Part shown: positions 59,729-64,000 of the stretch, piece by piece | Layout of the letters: every line of letters starts with the position of its first letter | How positions within the stretch are numbered: the first letter of the stretch is position 1 | Origin: Aphelocoma coerulescens | Taxonomy: Eukaryota; Chordata; Aves; Passeriformes; Corvidae | Assembly (NCBI RefSeq): GCF_041296385.1 | Contig: NC_091017.1 | Coordinates: forward strand, 10,596,001 to 10,660,000 | DNA length: 64,000 nucleotides | Direction: 5' to 3' | Notes under the pieces: generated by a model | The model's database searches: none | What the model was told of the DNA's origin: nothing | The model's input: the letters and a program-made list of their open reading frames with translations, nothing else | Translations under genes and position numbers: made by a program

Positions 59729-60773
59729 GAGAAGCATCAATCTGATTTTTGGTTATGCCTCAACATATGTTATAATCTTCTAAGGGCTACACATGTGCTG
59801 GTAACCCTGTCCCTGGGGGGGTTTTGCCTGGCAGCCAATCAGGGCAGAGAAAACTTTCCCAATCAGACTGCACATGACTTCCCCCCTGCACTGGCCGGTA
59901 GGACAAATACCCAGATGCCCGAGAAGAATGCCCGCAAAAGTGGTCTGGGGGAGGATCCTTAGCACATAAAAGCAATTAACTCCAACACAACGGGCGCCAT
60001 TTGCTTTTGGGTTACTTGGAGGGAGAGGGGACTCGCCTGTAGGGCCAGCTCGGCCCCCCTCCTGCCTTCGTTTGTTCCTCCCTGTGGTCCCGCTTTCTTG
60101 CCTGTGCCTGCTTCGCCCTGTTTTGCCGTTCCCACGAACCAGTTCGTCACCACGAAGACTTCGTGCTTTGCTGCCTCCCCGACGGGGCGGGCGCCGCCGC
60201 AGCCAGCTGCCTCCGCCGTGTTTGCCGGCCACAGCCGCAGCCGCCACCGCTTGTACCCAGCCGTGATCGCTGCAGCTGCTGTGTTTCCTGCGCTGCCCAC
60301 CGCACCAACTTGCTATAGCACTAGCCCGTAGCAACTAGCCTGTCGCCGCCACCGTGTTTCCCGCGAGCACTCAACTTGCAGCTGCCGCCGTCTTCAGCCG
60401 CGCCCCGACTCTGAGAACCTGCAGCTGCTCCAGGAGCACGCCTGTAACCACAGCAGCCTGTTCTCTACCGACGGAAGGGACACACAGCCTGCTGCTGTTT
60501 GGAAATTGTGCCCAGACCGCCACGGGAGCTATGCAGCACTCACGCTCCGTCTGCTGAGCTGGCGCCGACAAAGCGCTCAGAATTCCTTGTGGTAGCGCTG
60601 TCCTGTCTTCTGTTTCTTTCCTTCTCTCTCTCTTCTTTTCCCCTCTCTGCTCTCTTTTCTATCCCCCTTTATCAATAAATAGTTCTCAGATATAATATTG
60701 CCACGTTTGTGCTTTATTTCCGCCCAAGAAATCTATCAAAAGAATCCTCTCCAACTTTCTTTACATAGCGGAA
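59729..60773 (+). mobile_element. CpG-dense LTR-like insertion within CR1
   Basis: This segment interrupts a single CR1 copy. On the plus strand it has two CCAAT boxes (59835-59839 and 59859-59863), a TATA-like ATAAAAG (59966-59972), a long GC- and CpG-rich stretch (about 59990-60560), a pyrimidine-rich tract (60600-60670) and AATAAA (60674-60679) near its right end, the layout of a long ERV LTR. A near-duplication AAGGGCT/AATGGCT lies at 59722-59728 and 60772-60778 and may be a mutated TSD. Clean TG...CA ends could not be placed, and an additional AAGGGCT at 59782-59788 suggests that the left 60 bp may be a separate event. Open frames of up to 184 codons on both strands here arise from GC content, not from a gene. 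Confidence 0.7.
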
Positions 60774-61070
60774 TGGCTTATAAGAAAGATGGGGCCTGTA
60801 GTGATTAGACAAGGGCTAATGGCTTTAAACTACAAAATGGTAGGTTCAGACTGGACATAAAGAAGAAATTTTTGATGAAGGCAGTGAAACACTAGAACAG
60901 GTTGCCTGGAGAGGTAGGAGACGCCCTGTACCTGGAAGTGTTCAAGGCCAGGTTGGACAGGGCTGAGAGCAACTTGATCTAATCAGAGGTGTTCCTGCTT
61001 ATTGCAGGAGGGTTTGACTAGCTGACCTGTAAAGGTCCCTTCCAACCCATACTATCCTGTGATTCTGATT
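60774..61070 (+). mobile_element. CR1, right part with 3' terminus
   Basis: Resumes with GGCTTATAAGAAAGATGG and passes through GTTCAAGGCCAGGTTGGACA and AGGTCCCTTCCAACCCATAC to the terminal ATCCTGTGATTCTGATTC. It completes the copy begun at 59525. Confidence 0.93.
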
Positions 61071-64000
61071 CCAAGCCCTACTGGCTCTGGGAGTTTAGCT
61101 TCCAACTCTCAGAGACATCTAGTTGCCAAGAGCTGGAGTGAAAAAGGAGCTGGAAGGAGCTTCAGTGCCGGCTCACCTGCCCTCCCTTTCAGAGAAACTT
61201 TCAAGCTGATGGTCTTGCCCTTCACCCTTGCCACTGTCAGGTCTCATACCTCCTTAAATCCTGACCCTTGTCCACTGACTTGACTTTCTGGCTCATGGTC
61301 CAGGACCATGAACTTGCTGGGCAATTGCTGAACTGAGGCTAATCCAAGTTACTGTCTCTGAGTGTTACCGTGGTGCTGATTCAATTCCAGGCCTCTTGTT
61401 AATGGCATAATGGCCAGAGGTCACACTCAGCACACAGTTCACCTGCCCTTTTGGAGCTGCCAGCTGTCATTGATACCCCACACTATATCACAGGTTTCTG
61501 ATAAAAAATTTCCCTCTTTTAAGAAGCAGCTGGTCCTCAGATCGGTCCAGGATCCTGAACACGGAGAGCTCTGCATTGCCACTGCCAGCAGCAATGGCAT
61601 TCTGGGCAATCCCACAGTTAGCTCCCAAACAAGCGTGTCTTTTTGAGAACCTCTCACTTGCTTTGTGTCCACTCCACTCATTGCTTGTCCTTGAGAAGAA
61701 TTAAGATTATCATATGTTTTGAAATATACCCAGAACCTTAGTTTTATTCCTGGCTCTTTTCTAGTAAAAGTTTAAAAGAGAGGTTAATACTATAGCCCTT
61801 GCGTATGTTATCAGCAGAAGCTCCTTCGGTGTGAATACAGAGGTCACAGGTGTTTGGCAGCAAGTGCTTGTTCTCTTGTGTCTGCTCAAGAAGACATAAC
61901 AGCAACACATATCAAGCCTATTGATTGCAAATGCCAGCTCTGGGACTCCCATGGAAAAGCATCTCGGCTCCCCACAGGTCAGAAGGAACATTATACAGCT
62001 GAAAGCCAGCCATGAGTCACGTGATTCATAGACGAGTAAAAGGGGCTTCTTTGTTATGTTTTTCCTCCCTTGAAACAAAATTATGTTTCATGGATGGAGA
62101 GATAAAGAAGAGCCTCTACAGAGCTCCTTGTGGATGCCTTCCACAGAATTCTAATGTATGCTAAGTTGAACCATTAATATTCATAGATCAGTGTTACTGC
62201 CAAAAGAAATAATTTTTACAACAAATTCAGCTTACTGCATTCTAAGCTGTCAAATCTCTACAGGATTTTGAAGCTCAGAAACTTCTTTTAAGCTCTAGTG
62301 AAATCCAGAAAACAAAACTATCTTTTAACTTTAATGAACTTCCATTGTTCTATCTTTCTTGCTCTTTTTCCAGAAAAACTAATCCTATGGATTCAGCTTC
62401 TCAGTTTCTCCAACTTGCTATGAGTTTGAAGAGGTCAGCCACTACTGAAGCCATCAGAGAATATCCTTAGATGGTCCTTTAATATTTCAAAAGTATTTAA
62501 ACAGATTTTTGTCATACCAACAACACAATTACTTTTAGAATATACTGTTTTGTTCACTGCACTTCATTTTTCATATTTTTTTACTGATAGAAATGTCTTG
62601 AATTAGATGATCATTTCAGTAAAAAAACTTAAATCAGCTTTAGTCTAAGCCAGCATTTATTTATTCTTACTTTTATCTATTGAATTGTCTTTTGAGGCTA
62701 TTTTGTTCTGTCCAGATATCACTGTGATTTATTAGGCTGTTGTTCAAACCTTAGCAGAGGACACCATAAAATATCATAACATAAGTCACATGGTGGATTC
62801 CCTATATCCCAATCACCCAATTCTATTCAATAGTATAAGAGCAATCCACCTCTGAAGAAGCCATACTTCACTTTTGTCTAAGGAAAAAAATCCAGTCAGT
62901 AAAACTATATGTTGCTTGTCATACTGAAGGAAGAGGAAAAACAAAAAGGTAGCAGAGTTACCTAGTAAAGCTGATGTCTCAAATCAGGCTGGATAAATTC
63001 TTCTTCCTTTCACTGGACATTTATACCTTAAAAAATAAAATTTTCCTTAGATGGAAACAGTTTCAGAGCTATGGCAAATTGCACTTCATGAGTATGAAAG
63101 TCTGTTAAAATATGCCTAAATTCAATCTTTGCATGTGGGTTTCTTTAGAATTACATAGTGGGAGTGCTATTTTCCCAAAATCTGAATATATATTTTTAAA
63201 AAGTCCTAGCTGCTACTTCTTACACAAAAACAATCTCAAAACAACCTGATGTCCAAACACTTTGGTGGCTGAGACAGAATTTGAAGACGAACGACCTTTG
63301 AGCACAACACATCCTGGAAACTAGAGATCCTTTATTTGTGTTCATCATCCGTATCAGATTTGCTGAAGTGGGAGGATAAGAATGTGGCCTTGAGTCAAAG
63401 CAGCCTCACTGACATAGCAACATTTCCGTAATTGATCTGGCTGTGAAACTAAACTGGAATGCCACTGATCTATTTTCTTTGTAGGCTTACAAACCAGGAG
63501 GATCAGATTCCATGAAAGTTCATTGCCTAATTTGATTTTCAACCAAATTGCAATTTGTAACTAAGGATTGTGAAGAACATCATGGGCGTGTTTGTAGCAG
63601 AGATTCATACTGCTGCGAACTCATGTCTTGCCTGTTGTATAAAACAAACATAAAACAAGTATTGCTAGGTCTTGCTAGGAATACTTTAAAAACAAATTGT
63701 GAATAGTCATCATAAAGCTTTGAATGTGTAATTGTTCATTTGTTCACTTCTTTATACCATAATTTCCAACAGCAGAAGCAGCTCTTAGAAAGCTGCTATG
63801 ACTCCTTGTCACTAATGCAGATGTTTTTCCTAGTCAATTCATACTACTTCTGTGTGCTAGGAATAAGTTTCAACATCGTGCCGAGACTTACAGAGGGAAA
63901 GGTGCGTGGGCTAAAGATGCACTGCAGATTTTTGTGCTTTGACTGCGTCTGTGTAGTTCTCTTTTACAAATCAACCACTGTATCTCCAGAGTGCAACATA
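61071..64000. other. Unrecognised unique DNA
   Basis: No recognisable transposon or gene. The longest frame is 105 codons on the minus strand (61761-62078), with no visible domain. Confidence 0.55.

Noticed and set aside
59985..60005. Possible lysine-tRNA primer-binding site (TGGCGCCCGTT on the minus strand)
   Set aside because: The surrounding promoter and polyadenylation signals indicate the plus orientation, and the match to a primer-binding site stops after a few bases.
59780..60334. 184-codon minus-strand frame and overlapping frames on both strands
   Set aside because: Lies inside the CpG-rich LTR-like insertion. GC richness depletes stop codons. No retroviral or host domain is visible.
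1..64000. CRISPR arrays, operons, bacterial ribosome-binding sites or phage genes
   Set aside because: The CR1 elements, LTRs and microsatellites mark this as vertebrate nuclear DNA. No spaced direct-repeat array or dense coding was seen.

Overview
The window looks like gene-poor nuclear DNA of a bird. The sign is a set of CR1 retroposon fragments with the avian-type 3' end (a run like ggtcccttccaaccca, then gattctatg-type octamers), together with solo long terminal repeats (LTRs) of endogenous retroviruses (ERVs), on an AT-rich background with many short tandem repeats. Other sauropsids carry CR1 too, so bird is an inference, though a strong one. No protein-coding exon, tRNA or rRNA could be supported. 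The longest open frames (up to about 215 codons) lie in simple repeats or CpG-rich LTR sequence, or are no longer than chance gives in 64 kb of AT-rich DNA. The window is best read as intergenic or as part of a large intron.

Layout. 1-19979 is mostly unrecognised unique DNA. It is broken by a C11/(AC)8 tract (7.1 kb), a 530-bp pure purine tract made of a hexamer array joined to a pentamer array (8557-9086), and a small AT-rich repeat and palindrome (9.5 kb). At 19980-20460 there is a promoter-like island: E-box, inverted CCAAT box, GC-rich stretch, TATA-like element and a pyrimidine-rich start region. It is the best candidate for a host transcription start. At 22990-24590 lie two solo LTRs of different families. 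28226-30674 holds three CR1 fragments, including a decayed reverse-transcriptase piece, and an ERVL-type solo LTR with a perfect 5-bp target-site duplication (TSD). At 36353-36925 two CR1 tails lie head to head. 37838-38140 is a second copy of the 23-kb LTR family in opposite orientation, again with a perfect 6-bp TSD. 42433-43242 carries two CR1 tails in the same orientation, followed by another LTR at 43719-44402. 44403-59524 is mostly unique, with a dispersed 43-bp repeat pair. At 59525-61070 a CR1 is split by a roughly 1-kb CpG-dense LTR-like insertion. 61071-64000 is unrecognised.

No new biological system is evident. The observations that repay checking are the promoter-like island at 20.1 kb, the LTR pair with intact TSDs in inverted orientation, the CpG-dense LTR nested in CR1, the long homopurine tract, and the repeat pair at 53.1/55.6 kb.
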